This document shows positions 1 to 6,122 of a stretch of DNA of 7,867 nucleotides, in pieces (positions within the stretch are counted from its first letter, which is position 1; every line of letters starts with the position of its first letter). A program made the translations under genes and the position numbers. The DNA lies in the NCBI GenBank assembly GCA_031267485.1, contig JAIRYY010000301.1, positions 1-7,867 of the forward strand. Direction: 5' to 3'. Below the pieces are notes generated by a model that saw nothing but the letters and a program-made list of their open reading frames with translations, did no database searches and was not told the DNA's origin. Source of the stretch: Tannerella sp. GTDB lineage: Bacteria; Bacteroidota; Bacteroidia; Bacteroidales; Tannerellaceae.

Positions 1-962
1 CGCGCTTTCCAGCCGAGCACACTGTTGGCGTGCCGGGGGTCGGCCCATACTTTTTCGATGTCGCCTTCGCGGCGGGCTACTATTCGGTGGGGGACTTTTA
101 CGCCTGTTGCCTGCTCGAACGTGTTTATCAGTTCGAGGACGGAAACTCCTTTTCCGGTGCCGAGGTTGAATATTTCGAGGTTTTTTTTCGACTTGCCGTT
201 CAGCATGCGGTCGATTGCCGTCACGTGCGCTTTGGCAAGGTCTACCACGTTGATATAGTCGCGTATGCATGAGCCGTCGGGGGTGTCGTAGTCATTGCCG
301 AAGACGCTCAGTTCGGGACGGATGCCTGCCGCCGTCTGCGTGAGGAACGGCACCAGGTTTTGGGGCGTTCCGATCGGGAGTTCGCCGATTTCCGCCGACG
401 GGTGTGCACCGATCGGGTTGAAGTAGCGCAGCAGTATGCTTTTGAACGGCGCTCCCGCATGTATGGTGTCACGTATGATTTCTTCGTTTATCTGTTTGGT
501 GTTGCCGTAAGGCGATGTGGCCGGCATGATTGGCGCGTCTTCCGTGACAGGCAGGATAGCGGGCTGGCCGTAAACCGTACACGACGAAGAAAAGACGATT
601 CCTCCGATACCGTATTGCGGCATCAGTTCGAGCAGGTTGATGAGCGAAACGAGGTTGTTGCGGTAGTATAGCAGGGGGTTTCGCACCGATTCGCCGACCG
701 CTTTGCTTGCGGCAAAGTGGATTATTCCGGCGATGTCGGGATTGTCGGCCATGATTTTGGCGACACCCTCCCTGTCGTTGCAGTCCGTTTCCGAAAAGGC
801 GGGACGTATGCCGGTTATTTTTTCGATTCCGTCAATCACGCTTGCGTTCGAGTTCGACAGGTTGTCGATGATGACGACTTCATAGCCGGCATTCTGCAGT
901 TCCACCGTAGTGTGCGAACCGATATATCCGGTGCCGCCCGTAACTAATATTTTCTTTTTCAT
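1..962 (-). CDS. galE: UDP-glucose 4-epimerase GalE, C-terminus cut by window edge
   Basis: Cytoplasmic NAD-dependent epimerase that interconverts UDP-glucose and UDP-galactose, feeding galactose use and surface glycan synthesis. My reading from the ATG at 962 is open to position 1 (320 codons); about 20-25 residues are missing compared with the usual 338-345. Seen: Rossmann motif VTGGTGYIGSH at residues 7-17 (GxxGxxG at 9, 12, 15); HFAASKAVGES near 82-92; catalytic Ser127 in FSSSCTVYG; Tyr152 and Lys156 of the YxxxK pair in SPYGNTK; LRYFNPIGAHPS near 178-189; GNDYDTPDGSCIRDYI near 222-237; RREGD near 297-301. The family is an extended short-chain dehydrogenase/reductase, and identity is secure. 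Val305 occupies the position of E. coli Tyr299, a residue that controls UDP-N-acetylhexosamine use. The start lies 27 bp after the rnfA stop with no promoter I could recognise, so it is probably the last gene of the rnf transcript or is read from a distant promoter. Confidence 0.96.
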   Translation of the reverse strand, partial: MKKKILVTGGTGYIGSHTTVELQNAGYEVVIIDNLSNSNASVIDGIEKITGIRPAFSETDCNDREGVAKIMADNPDIAGIIHFAASKAVGESVRNPLLYYRNNLVSLINLLELMPQYGIGGIVFSSSCTVYGQPAILPVTEDAPIMPATSPYGNTKQINEEIIRDTIHAGAPFKSILLRYFNPIGAHPSAEIGELPIGTPQNLVPFLTQTAAGIRPELSVFGNDYDTPDGSCIRDYINVVDLAKAHVTAIDRMLNGKSKKNLEIFNLGTGKGVSVLELINTFEQATGVKVPHRIVARREGDIEKVWADPRHANSVLGWKA

Positions 963-989
963 CTGTGTAAATTTATAAATGATTTTTTA

Positions 990-1562
990 TTAAACAATAC
1001 CCGAAAATCCCATGAAAGCCATTGCCAGAAGTCCGGCCGTTATGAGGGCAATCGGTATGCCCTGCATGGCGGCCGGGATTTTTGTCTGCGCCAGCTGTTC
1101 GCGTATCCCGGCAAAGATGATGAGCGCGAGGGCGAAACCGACTGCCGTCGATATGGCGTAAACGACGGATTGCACGAGGTTATAGTCCTTTTGAATGACG
1201 AGGATGGCCACGCCAAGGATGGCGCAGTTGGTCGTTATGAGGGGAAGGAAAACGCCCAGCGCCTGATAGAGCGCGGGAGAGGCTTTTTTGAGGACGATTT
1301 CCACCATTTGTACCAGCGCCGCGATGATGAGAATGAACACGATGGTCTGGAGATATCCGAGGCCAAACGCGTCGAGCACGTACTTTTGTATGAGAAACGT
1401 GACAATGGTCGCTATCGTAAGTACGAACATGACAGCCATGCCCATTCCCATTGCCGTGTCGATTTTTTTCGATACGCCGAGAAACGGGCATATACCCAGA
1501 AACTGCGACAGCACAATGTTGTTCACGAAGACTGCGGCGATAAAGATGATGATGTATTCCAT
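990..1562 (-). CDS. rnfA: Rnf complex membrane subunit RnfA
   Basis: Integral membrane subunit of the ion-translocating ferredoxin:NAD+ oxidoreductase, homologous to NqrE of the sodium-pumping NADH:quinone oxidoreductase. The protein has 190 residues, normal for the family, with about six hydrophobic helices and almost no soluble part. Family motifs are visible: FVNNIVLSQFLGICPFLGVS near 12-31, ALGVFLPLITTNCAILGVA near 101-119, and a C-terminal hydrophobic helix. Cys25 (GICPFLG) and Cys113 (TTNCAIL) match the cysteines that, with the paired cysteines of RnfE, hold a membrane-embedded iron-sulfur centre in the Nqr/Rnf structures (family knowledge). RnfA and RnfE are paralogues inserted with inverted topology. 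It follows rnfE by 16 bp with an A-rich leader (AACAAATAAACTT) and no Shine-Dalgarno sequence. It is the last rnf gene; galE follows 27 bp later. Confidence 0.97.
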   Translation of the reverse strand: MEYIIIFIAAVFVNNIVLSQFLGICPFLGVSKKIDTAMGMGMAVMFVLTIATIVTFLIQKYVLDAFGLGYLQTIVFILIIAALVQMVEIVLKKASPALYQALGVFLPLITTNCAILGVAILVIQKDYNLVQSVVYAISTAVGFALALIIFAGIREQLAQTKIPAAMQGIPIALITAGLLAMAFMGFSGIV

Positions 1563-1578
1563 AAGTTTATTTGTTTAA

Positions 1579-2169
1579 TCAGACGTTCTTTTTCATCAGT
1601 TTGTTTGCGATAGCGATAAGGTAGCCCAGCGCGATGAAAGCTCCCGGTGCAAGCACGAAAATCAATGCTCCGTAGTTTTCGGGAAAAACGGTCAGTCCGA
1701 ATACTCTTCCCGTTCCGATAAGTTCGCGGCACATTCCGAGCAACGTCAGCGCCAAAGTAAAACCCAATCCTATGCCAATCCCGTCAAAGCCGGAAGATAT
1801 GACTCCGTTTTTGGAGGCAAACGATTCCGCGCGTCCGAGAACGATGCAGTTTACAACGATAAGCGGGATGAACAGCCCGAGACTCCTGTACAGGCCGGGC
1901 AGGAACGCTTCCATGCACATCTGCAGTACGGTCACGAACGACGCGATGACAACGACGTAGGCCGGTATGCGCACCTGGTCGGGTATCAGATGCTTGAGCG
2001 CCGATATCGCCATGTTGGAGCAGATGAGCACAAACGCTGTCGCCAGCCCCATACTCATTCCGTTTACGGCGGAGGATGTGGTCGCAAGCGTGGGACACAT
2101 GCCCAGCAACAGGACGAATGTGGGATTTTCGTCTATCAACCCGTTTTTTAATATCCTTATATAGTTCAT
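1579..2169 (-). CDS. rnfE: Rnf complex membrane subunit RnfE
   Basis: Integral membrane subunit of the Rnf complex, homologous to NqrD and paralogous to RnfA. The 196 residues carry the family signatures: ILKNGLIDENPTFVLLLGMC near 6-25, a long segment of transmembrane helices, YRSLGLFIPLIVVNCIVLGRAE near 94-115, and a short cytosolic-type lysine-rich end (LMKKNV). Cys25 in GMCPTLA and Cys108 in VVNCIVLG correspond to the two cysteines that pair with those of RnfA around the intramembrane iron-sulfur centre. The conserved NCIVLGRAE segment helps separate RnfE from RnfA. The ATG directly abuts a TAGTGAT heptamer array (CACTAATCACTAATG in the coding sense), so the usual leader is replaced by repeat DNA. 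The 64-bp spacer before it is long compared with the 2-16 bp spacers around it, and it holds no Shine-Dalgarno sequence. Confidence 0.97.
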   Translation of the reverse strand: MNYIRILKNGLIDENPTFVLLLGMCPTLATTSSAVNGMSMGLATAFVLICSNMAISALKHLIPDQVRIPAYVVVIASFVTVLQMCMEAFLPGLYRSLGLFIPLIVVNCIVLGRAESFASKNGVISSGFDGIGIGLGFTLALTLLGMCRELIGTGRVFGLTVFPENYGALIFVLAPGAFIALGYLIAIANKLMKKNV

Positions 2170-2246
2170 TAGTGATTAGTGATTAGTGATTAGTGATTAA
2201 TTGCATAAACTCTTAATTTTTAATTTTTAATTCTTAATTGATTAAG
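2170..2246 (-). repeat. Composite heptamer repeat element, copy 1 (rnfG-rnfE spacer)
   Basis: On the plus strand this holds four perfect TAGTGAT units (2170-2197), a core TAATTGCATAAACTC (2198-2212), then four T-rich heptamers TTAATTT, TTAATTT, TTAATTC, TTAATTG (2213-2240), with ATTAAG trailing. Both arrays have period 7. In the transcribed sense the order is AATTAA-type heptamers, core with ATGCAAT, then ATCACTA-type heptamers running into the rnfE ATG at 2169. The rnfG stop codon (2234-2236) lies inside the T-rich array. Because 7 is not a multiple of 3, the TAA in each ATCACTA unit puts stops in all three frames. The same layout recurs at 5199-5297. Function is unknown; replication-slippage variation in copy number is plausible but not shown. 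Confidence 0.85.
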
Positions 2247-2845
2247 CTTGCTCCGCTTACGGCGTCCGTGCTGCCGGAATATGCCGCGTAGGCGAGGTTT
2301 ATGGCTTCGAGGAATGCGCGCGAGGATATGGTGGCGGCCGTAATGGCGTCTATCTCGCCGCCGTCCTTTACCACCCGAAGCGACTTTTCCGCCATGCTGT
2401 GTCCGATGATGTTCTGCCGGTTTCTGTCCTGCCGGAACCAGTCCTCCATCTTCGAGCCGAGGCCGGGCGTTTCGCTGTGTTCCAGAACGGAATAATTGAA
2501 CAGTTTGCCCTCCGCATCGAATCCCACCATAACGCGTATCTGCCCGCTGAATCCGTTTCCGGAGCGGCTTTCCACGGCATAACCCACGGTTTTGTCGCCC
2601 ATCCTGGCCGGATACACCGTCAGGGAATCGTTATCCGCCACGGCAACCTTATACTGTTCGTCCGTCGGGTTATTGTCAAAATCGGGCGTCACGTTTTTTA
2701 TCGCGTTCTGCAGCTCGGCCGCTTTCGATGCCGCTATCGCATCCTCCGTATAATGGTTGGCTGCCGATAGCGCGGCGCCGGCGGCGAGGCATATAACCGT
2801 CAGCGACAGCAGGATATTGGGTAATGTCGATTTCAGTTTCTCCAT
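2234..2845 (-). CDS. rnfG: Rnf complex FMN-binding subunit RnfG
   Basis: Membrane-anchored periplasmic-side subunit of the Rnf complex, related to NqrC, carrying covalently bound FMN in the electron path. The 203-residue protein has an N-terminal transmembrane anchor (about 8-29, LPNILLSLTVICLAAGAALS) followed by a soluble FMN-binding domain. Seen: VGYAVESRSGNGFSGQIRVMVG near 87-108, SETPGLGSKM near 124-133, and the flavinylation region DAITAATISSRAFLEAI near 166-182. Thr172 is the expected FMN-linked residue by position. The usual S/T-G-A-T motif reads T-A-A-T here, a Gly-to-Ala change. The flavin would be attached by an ApbE-type transferase, which is not encoded in this window. The start is 2 bp after the rnfD stop, with GGAGG 9 nt upstream. 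The C-terminal tail SGASLIN runs into a heptamer repeat that supplies the stop codon. Confidence 0.95.
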   Translation of the reverse strand: MEKLKSTLPNILLSLTVICLAAGAALSAANHYTEDAIAASKAAELQNAIKNVTPDFDNNPTDEQYKVAVADNDSLTVYPARMGDKTVGYAVESRSGNGFSGQIRVMVGFDAEGKLFNYSVLEHSETPGLGSKMEDWFRQDRNRQNIIGHSMAEKSLRVVKDGGEIDAITAATISSRAFLEAINLAYAAYSGSTDAVSGASLIN

Positions 2846-2847
2846 GT

Positions 2848-3855
2848 TTATTTTCCTCCGAAGTATTTTGGTTTGATGTATGTATTGATAAGCGGCGTCA
2901 GGGCGTTCATAATCAGGATGGCAAACGACATCCCCTCGGGATACGCCCCGTATATGCGGATGACGACCGTTATGATGCCGATGCCGATGCCGTATACGAC
3001 CATTCCCTTTCTGCTCATGGGCGATGTGACGTAGTCCGTCGCCATGAATACGGCGCCGAGCATCAGTCCTCCCGAAGTGAGGTGAATGAGCGGATTGTAT
3101 ATCCGCGCCGCCTCCGCCAGCGTCTGCAGGTCTGCCGTTCCCGAAACGGAATGTGCGTAAAACATGTTTCCGGCAAAAAGGAGAGCGGTGAAGACGGCGA
3201 CCGTCCCAAGTATGGCGACGGGTATGTGCCAGGTGATTATCTTACGGAAAAGCAGGAACGCAAATCCCAGGAGCAGGGCTATCTCGCTTATCTCGCCGAG
3301 GCTGCCGCCCGTAAGTCCGACGGCGGAGCTGCCCGGAGACGCGACCCCTTCGCCGTAATGGAGCAGGGAGAGCGTGGTGGCGCCCGTCTGCGCGTCGAGA
3401 TAGGTCAGGGGAAATATTCCCGCCACAGGCCAGACCGTCATCTGGGCGGGGAATGAGATGAGCAGGAACACGCGGCCGACAAGCGCCGGGTTGAAGATGT
3501 TGTTCCCAAGTCCGCCGAACGACATTTTCCCGATGCCGATGGCGACAACCGCACCGGTGACGACAATCCAGACGGGCAGGTTCGAGGGGAGGTTGAACGC
3601 AAGCAGCACGCCCGTCAGGATAGCGGAGCCGTCGCATACCGTCGGCTCTTTTCCAAAAAGAAATTTCTGGATGAGGTACTCGCAGAGTACGCATGAGGCG
3701 ACCGACACAAGGGTCACAATCAGCGCGCCGAGGCCGAAGCAGAAGAGCGACACGAGGAACGCGGGGACGAGCGCCGCCAGGACGCCGTACATGTTCCGGC
3801 CTATCGAATCGCCGCTGTGTATGTGGGGCGAGGGGGATATAATCATTTTTTTCAT
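2848..3855 (-). CDS. rnfD: Rnf complex membrane subunit RnfD
   Basis: Large integral membrane subunit of the Rnf complex, homologous to NqrB, with covalent FMN and a direct part in coupling electron flow to ion transport. I chose the ATG at 3855 (MKKMIISPSPHIHSGDS), giving 335 residues, a normal length, and placing it 7 bp after the rnfC stop. The frame is open further upstream, but that extension would lie inside rnfC and lacks family resemblance. Seen: SPSPHIHSGDSI (7-18), LLAFNLPSNLPVWIVVTGA (84-102), GKMSFGGLGNNIFNPALVGR (109-128), DAQTGATTLS (154-163) where Thr160 is the expected FMN-linked residue, MATDYVTSPMS (271-281), and PLINTYIKPKYFGGK at the end. The remainder is a string of about nine to ten hydrophobic helices. 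The last codons (GGA GGA AAA) double as a Shine-Dalgarno-like sequence for rnfG, suggesting translational coupling. Confidence 0.96.
   Translation of the reverse strand: MKKMIISPSPHIHSGDSIGRNMYGVLAALVPAFLVSLFCFGLGALIVTLVSVASCVLCEYLIQKFLFGKEPTVCDGSAILTGVLLAFNLPSNLPVWIVVTGAVVAIGIGKMSFGGLGNNIFNPALVGRVFLLISFPAQMTVWPVAGIFPLTYLDAQTGATTLSLLHYGEGVASPGSSAVGLTGGSLGEISEIALLLGFAFLLFRKIITWHIPVAILGTVAVFTALLFAGNMFYAHSVSGTADLQTLAEAARIYNPLIHLTSGGLMLGAVFMATDYVTSPMSRKGMVVYGIGIGIITVVIRIYGAYPEGMSFAILIMNALTPLINTYIKPKYFGGK
2855..2859 (-). promoter_or_regulatory. Shine-Dalgarno-like GGAGG before rnfG
   Basis: In the coding sense the sequence CGGAGGAAAATAAAC precedes the rnfG ATG, with 9 nt between GGAGG and ATG. 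It overlaps the last codons of rnfD (Gly-Gly-Lys-stop). None of the other starts I inspected in this window has such a motif, as expected for Bacteroidota. It may aid translational coupling, or it may be a chance result of the conserved RnfD C-terminus. Confidence 0.4.
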
Positions 3856-3862
3856 GGATACA

Positions 3863-5191
3863 TTAATTTTTTCGTGCTCTGATGATTCCCGCCACGGCGC
3901 TTTTGCCCAGGCGTATATAGTCGAGTAGCGGGCGGGCGGCCGGGCATGTGTAGCTGCACGAGCCACATTCGATGCAGTCGGCGATGCGGTTTTTTTCCGC
4001 ACCGTCCCATATCCCGTACTCCGTAAGGTTCATGAGCAGGCTCGGCTCAAGCCCCATCGGGCAGGCGGTCACGCATTTGGCGCACCGGATGCAGTCGCGC
4101 GCCTGTCGCCGCACGGATTCGCCGGCTGTCAGGAGCAGGATGCCGGAGCTTCCTTTTGTGACGGGGGCATCGGCGTTTATCAGCGCCCTGCCCATCATCG
4201 GGCCGCCGGCGATGATTTTGCCGGTATTTTCGGGCATGCCTCCGGCGGCGGCGACAAGCGCGCTTATGGGCGTTCCTATGCGGGCGAGGAAGTTGGAGGG
4301 ACGGGCGACGTCTTTGCCCGTCACCGTTATCACGCGTTCGACAAGCGGTTTGTTTTTCATGACGGCTTCGTAAACGGCATGGACGGTTCCGGCGTTCTGC
4401 ACGACTGCTCCGACGGAGATGGGGAGCGCCCCGCTTTTCACGCGCCGGCGCATGACGGCGTCAATCAGCTGCTTTTCGCCTCCCTGCGGATATTTCGTTT
4501 TCAGCGGCATGATTTCAATTCCCCGATATTCCGCGGCAAGCCGGGTCATCCGGTCTATCGCATCAGGTTTGTTACATTCGATTCCGATGATGGCGCGGCC
4601 GGTGTTGACGGATTTCATGAGGATGGCCGTCCCCGCCATGATTTGTCCGCCTTTTTCGAGCATCAGCGCATGGTCGGCGGTCAGGTAGGGTTCACATTCC
4701 GCGGCATTCACGACAAGTACTTCAGCGCTGTTACCGGGCGGGGGTAAAAGTTTTATTTTCGTGGGGAACGTGGCGCCACCCATGCCGACGATACCGGCAT
4801 TTTCTATCTTTCCGATGATTTCCGCGGACGGGAGGTCACATTCCCTGACAAGCGTTTCGCTGCGGTCGATATCCGGTTCCCATTCGTCGCCTTCGACACT
4901 GATATACACGGCAGGACGCGGCATGCCGGAGCCGTCGGTCATGCTGTCGACCTTGACGACTGTCCCGGATACGGACGAATGAACATTGGCCGAAACGAAA
5001 CCGCCGGCTTTCCCAATCAGCGTGCCGACCCGGACTTTATCTCCCCGGGTGACCGTCGCCACGGCCGGTGCGCCGATATGTTGCCCCAGGGGTATGACAA
5101 CCGCGGCAGGCGGCGCGATTGTCTCTATCGGCCGGCCGGCCGATAGTTTGTTTGCCGGTGGATGTATGCCTCCAATTCGAAAGGTATGCAT
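3863..5191 (-). CDS. rnfC: Rnf complex NADH-side subunit RnfC
   Basis: Peripheral cytoplasmic subunit of the Rnf complex, related to the 51-kDa NADH/FMN subunit of complex I; it exchanges electrons with NAD(H) and passes them through iron-sulfur clusters. The 442 residues show: N-terminal RnfC domain (FRIGGIHPPANK, 4-15; lipoyl-like sandwich HSSVSGTVVKV near 71-81), GIVGMGGATFPTKIKL (133-148) and VNAAECEPYLTADHALML (161-178) of the nucleotide/flavin-binding domain, YPQGGEKQLI (234-243), a SLBB-like segment near 285-335, and two 4Fe-4S motifs (Cys367/370/373/377 and Cys406/409/412/416). It lacks the long alanine/lysine-rich C-terminal extension of the E. coli homologue (about 740 residues); short forms are normal outside Proteobacteria. 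The ATG at 5191 is preceded by eight A residues and then a heptamer array. A perfect 22-bp palindrome covers codons 16-23. Confidence 0.97.
   Translation of the reverse strand: MHTFRIGGIHPPANKLSAGRPIETIAPPAAVVIPLGQHIGAPAVATVTRGDKVRVGTLIGKAGGFVSANVHSSVSGTVVKVDSMTDGSGMPRPAVYISVEGDEWEPDIDRSETLVRECDLPSAEIIGKIENAGIVGMGGATFPTKIKLLPPPGNSAEVLVVNAAECEPYLTADHALMLEKGGQIMAGTAILMKSVNTGRAIIGIECNKPDAIDRMTRLAAEYRGIEIMPLKTKYPQGGEKQLIDAVMRRRVKSGALPISVGAVVQNAGTVHAVYEAVMKNKPLVERVITVTGKDVARPSNFLARIGTPISALVAAAGGMPENTGKIIAGGPMMGRALINADAPVTKGSSGILLLTAGESVRRQARDCIRCAKCVTACPMGLEPSLLMNLTEYGIWDGAEKNRIADCIECGSCSYTCPAARPLLDYIRLGKSAVAGIIRARKN
5125..5146. other. Perfect 22-bp palindrome in the 5' end of rnfC
   Basis: The 22 bases equal their own reverse complement: arms CTATCGGCC and GGCCGATAG flank a central GGCC. 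In rnfC mRNA it can form a 9-bp GC-rich stem with a 4-nt loop, starting 45 nt downstream of the first base of the start codon. It encodes Leu16-Ile22 (LSAGRPI) plus the first base of codon 23. It could slow early translation or bind a dimeric protein, or it may be a by-product of GGCC-rich codon use. Confidence 0.6.
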
Positions 5192-5198
5192 TTTTTTT

Positions 5199-5297
5199 TA
5201 GTGATTAGTGATTAATGATTAGTGATTAATTTTTAGTGATTAGTGATTGCATAAGTCTTTAACATCCGATTTTCAACTTTCAATTTTTAACTGGAAA
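5199..5297 (-). repeat. Composite heptamer repeat element, copy 2 (rnfB-rnfC spacer)
   Basis: On the plus strand, seven consecutive heptamers occupy 5199-5247: TAGTGAT, TAGTGAT, TAATGAT, TAGTGAT, TAATTTT, TAGTGAT, TAGTGAT; even the divergent fifth unit keeps the 7-nt phase. Then comes TGCATAAGTCTTTAACATCCGA (split here as TGCATAAGTC then TTTAACATCCGA), followed by T-rich heptamers TTTTCAA, CTTTCAA, TTTTTAA and a degenerate CTGGAAA (5270-5297). The rnfB stop codon (5280-5282) and its last five sense codons (Phe-Pro-Val-Lys-Asn) lie inside the T-rich array; the other end reaches a run of eight A before the rnfC ATG. Order, orientation, core (ATTGCATAA) and period match copy 1 at 2170-2246, but the units of the T-rich array differ in sequence. 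Function is unknown. Confidence 0.85.
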
Positions 5298-6095
5298 GTT
5301 GAGTTCGTGGATGACGCCGGTGGGGCATGCCGGCACGCATTTGCGGCACAGGCGGCATTTGGTATCGTCGATGTAGGCCAGATTGTCCGATATTGTAATT
5401 GCGCCGAACGTACATTCCCGGAGGCATTTGCTGCAGCCGATACAGGCGCTGGCACAGGCTTTGCGCGCCACTCCGCCTTTGTCCCTGTTCATGCAGGAGA
5501 CAAAGATGCGGCGCGATTTCGGGCCTTTTACGCGCATCTCGATGATTTTTTTTGGGCACGCTTTCACGCATGCTCCACACGCCACGCAGCGGTCTTCCGC
5601 CACTTCGACAAGTCCCGTCGCCGGATTGATGTGCATGGCGCCAAACGTGCATGCGCTGACGCAGTCTCCCAGTCCGAGGCAGCCGAACGGGCAGGCAGTT
5701 TCGCCGCCATAGAGGGATGACACGATGGCGCAGTTCCGGGCGCCGTCGTACGTGTTCGTGCGCGGACGGGCCTGGCATGTCCCGCTGCAGCGTACGGCGG
5801 CTATTTTCGGACGCGTCTCCACCGCATCCCGGCCCATGATAGATGCCACCTTTTTCATTACATCCGTTCCTCCGACGGGGCACGAGAGGTCATCGAGGGA
5901 TTCCGCCTTCACGCAGGCTATCGCGAAGCTGCCGCATCCCGGATAGCCGCATCCACCGCAGTTGGCGCCCGGCAGGACGTCCAGCGCGAGGGCGATGCGG
6001 GGGTCTTCGCTTACCTCGAATTTCCGGGACAGGACATACAGAATCACAGCCGATACGGCTCCGGTAATTCCTAAAAGAGTGATTGCTGTGTACAT
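5280..6095 (-). CDS. rnfB: Rnf complex ferredoxin-side iron-sulfur subunit RnfB
   Basis: Membrane-anchored iron-sulfur subunit that accepts electrons from reduced ferredoxin and passes them into the Rnf complex. The 271 residues contain an N-terminal transmembrane anchor (about 3-22), a Fe-S domain with Cys46/49/54/72 (GANCGGCGYPGCG), and two ferredoxin-like double-cluster regions: Cys135/139/145/149 with Cys170/173/176/180, and Cys218/221/224/228 with Cys247/250/253/257. I infer five 4Fe-4S clusters. Further cysteines (103, 107, 122, 201, 214) include the RCSGTC motif, which recurs in long RnfB proteins and might serve another cluster. Proteobacterial RnfB is about 190 residues with fewer clusters, so this is the long form of anaerobes. 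The start is 27 bp after the rseC stop; a minimal ATG-TAA sits in frame immediately before it. The C-terminus ends inside a heptamer repeat. Confidence 0.97.
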   Translation of the reverse strand: MYTAITLLGITGAVSAVILYVLSRKFEVSEDPRIALALDVLPGANCGGCGYPGCGSFAIACVKAESLDDLSCPVGGTDVMKKVASIMGRDAVETRPKIAAVRCSGTCQARPRTNTYDGARNCAIVSSLYGGETACPFGCLGLGDCVSACTFGAMHINPATGLVEVAEDRCVACGACVKACPKKIIEMRVKGPKSRRIFVSCMNRDKGGVARKACASACIGCSKCLRECTFGAITISDNLAYIDDTKCRLCRKCVPACPTGVIHELNFPVKN

Positions 6096-6122
6096 TTACA
6101 TTTGTTTTTAAGGTCGTGCGTT

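Noticed and set aside
360..671. 103-residue plus-strand frame inside galE
   Set aside because: The minus strand here reads as an intact GalE with catalytic motifs; the plus-strand product is arginine-rich and resembles no family.
963..989. A separate promoter for galE in the 27-bp gap after rnfA
   Set aside because: No TAnnTTTG box was found in the gap, and the space is too short to hold a full promoter outside rnfA.
2824..3456. 210-residue open frame on the plus strand opposite rnfD
   Set aside because: It is antisense to a well-supported gene, rich in Arg, Gly and Glu with no recognisable domain, and has no sensible leader; it is a shadow of GC-rich codons.
3856..4002. Upstream extension of rnfD to an ATG at 4002
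   Set aside because: The extra 49 residues lie wholly inside rnfC and do not resemble RnfD; MKKMIISPSPHIHSGDS at 3855 is the family N-terminus.
5199..5247. CRISPR array
   Set aside because: Units are 7 bp and contiguous with no spacers; there are no cas genes in the window.
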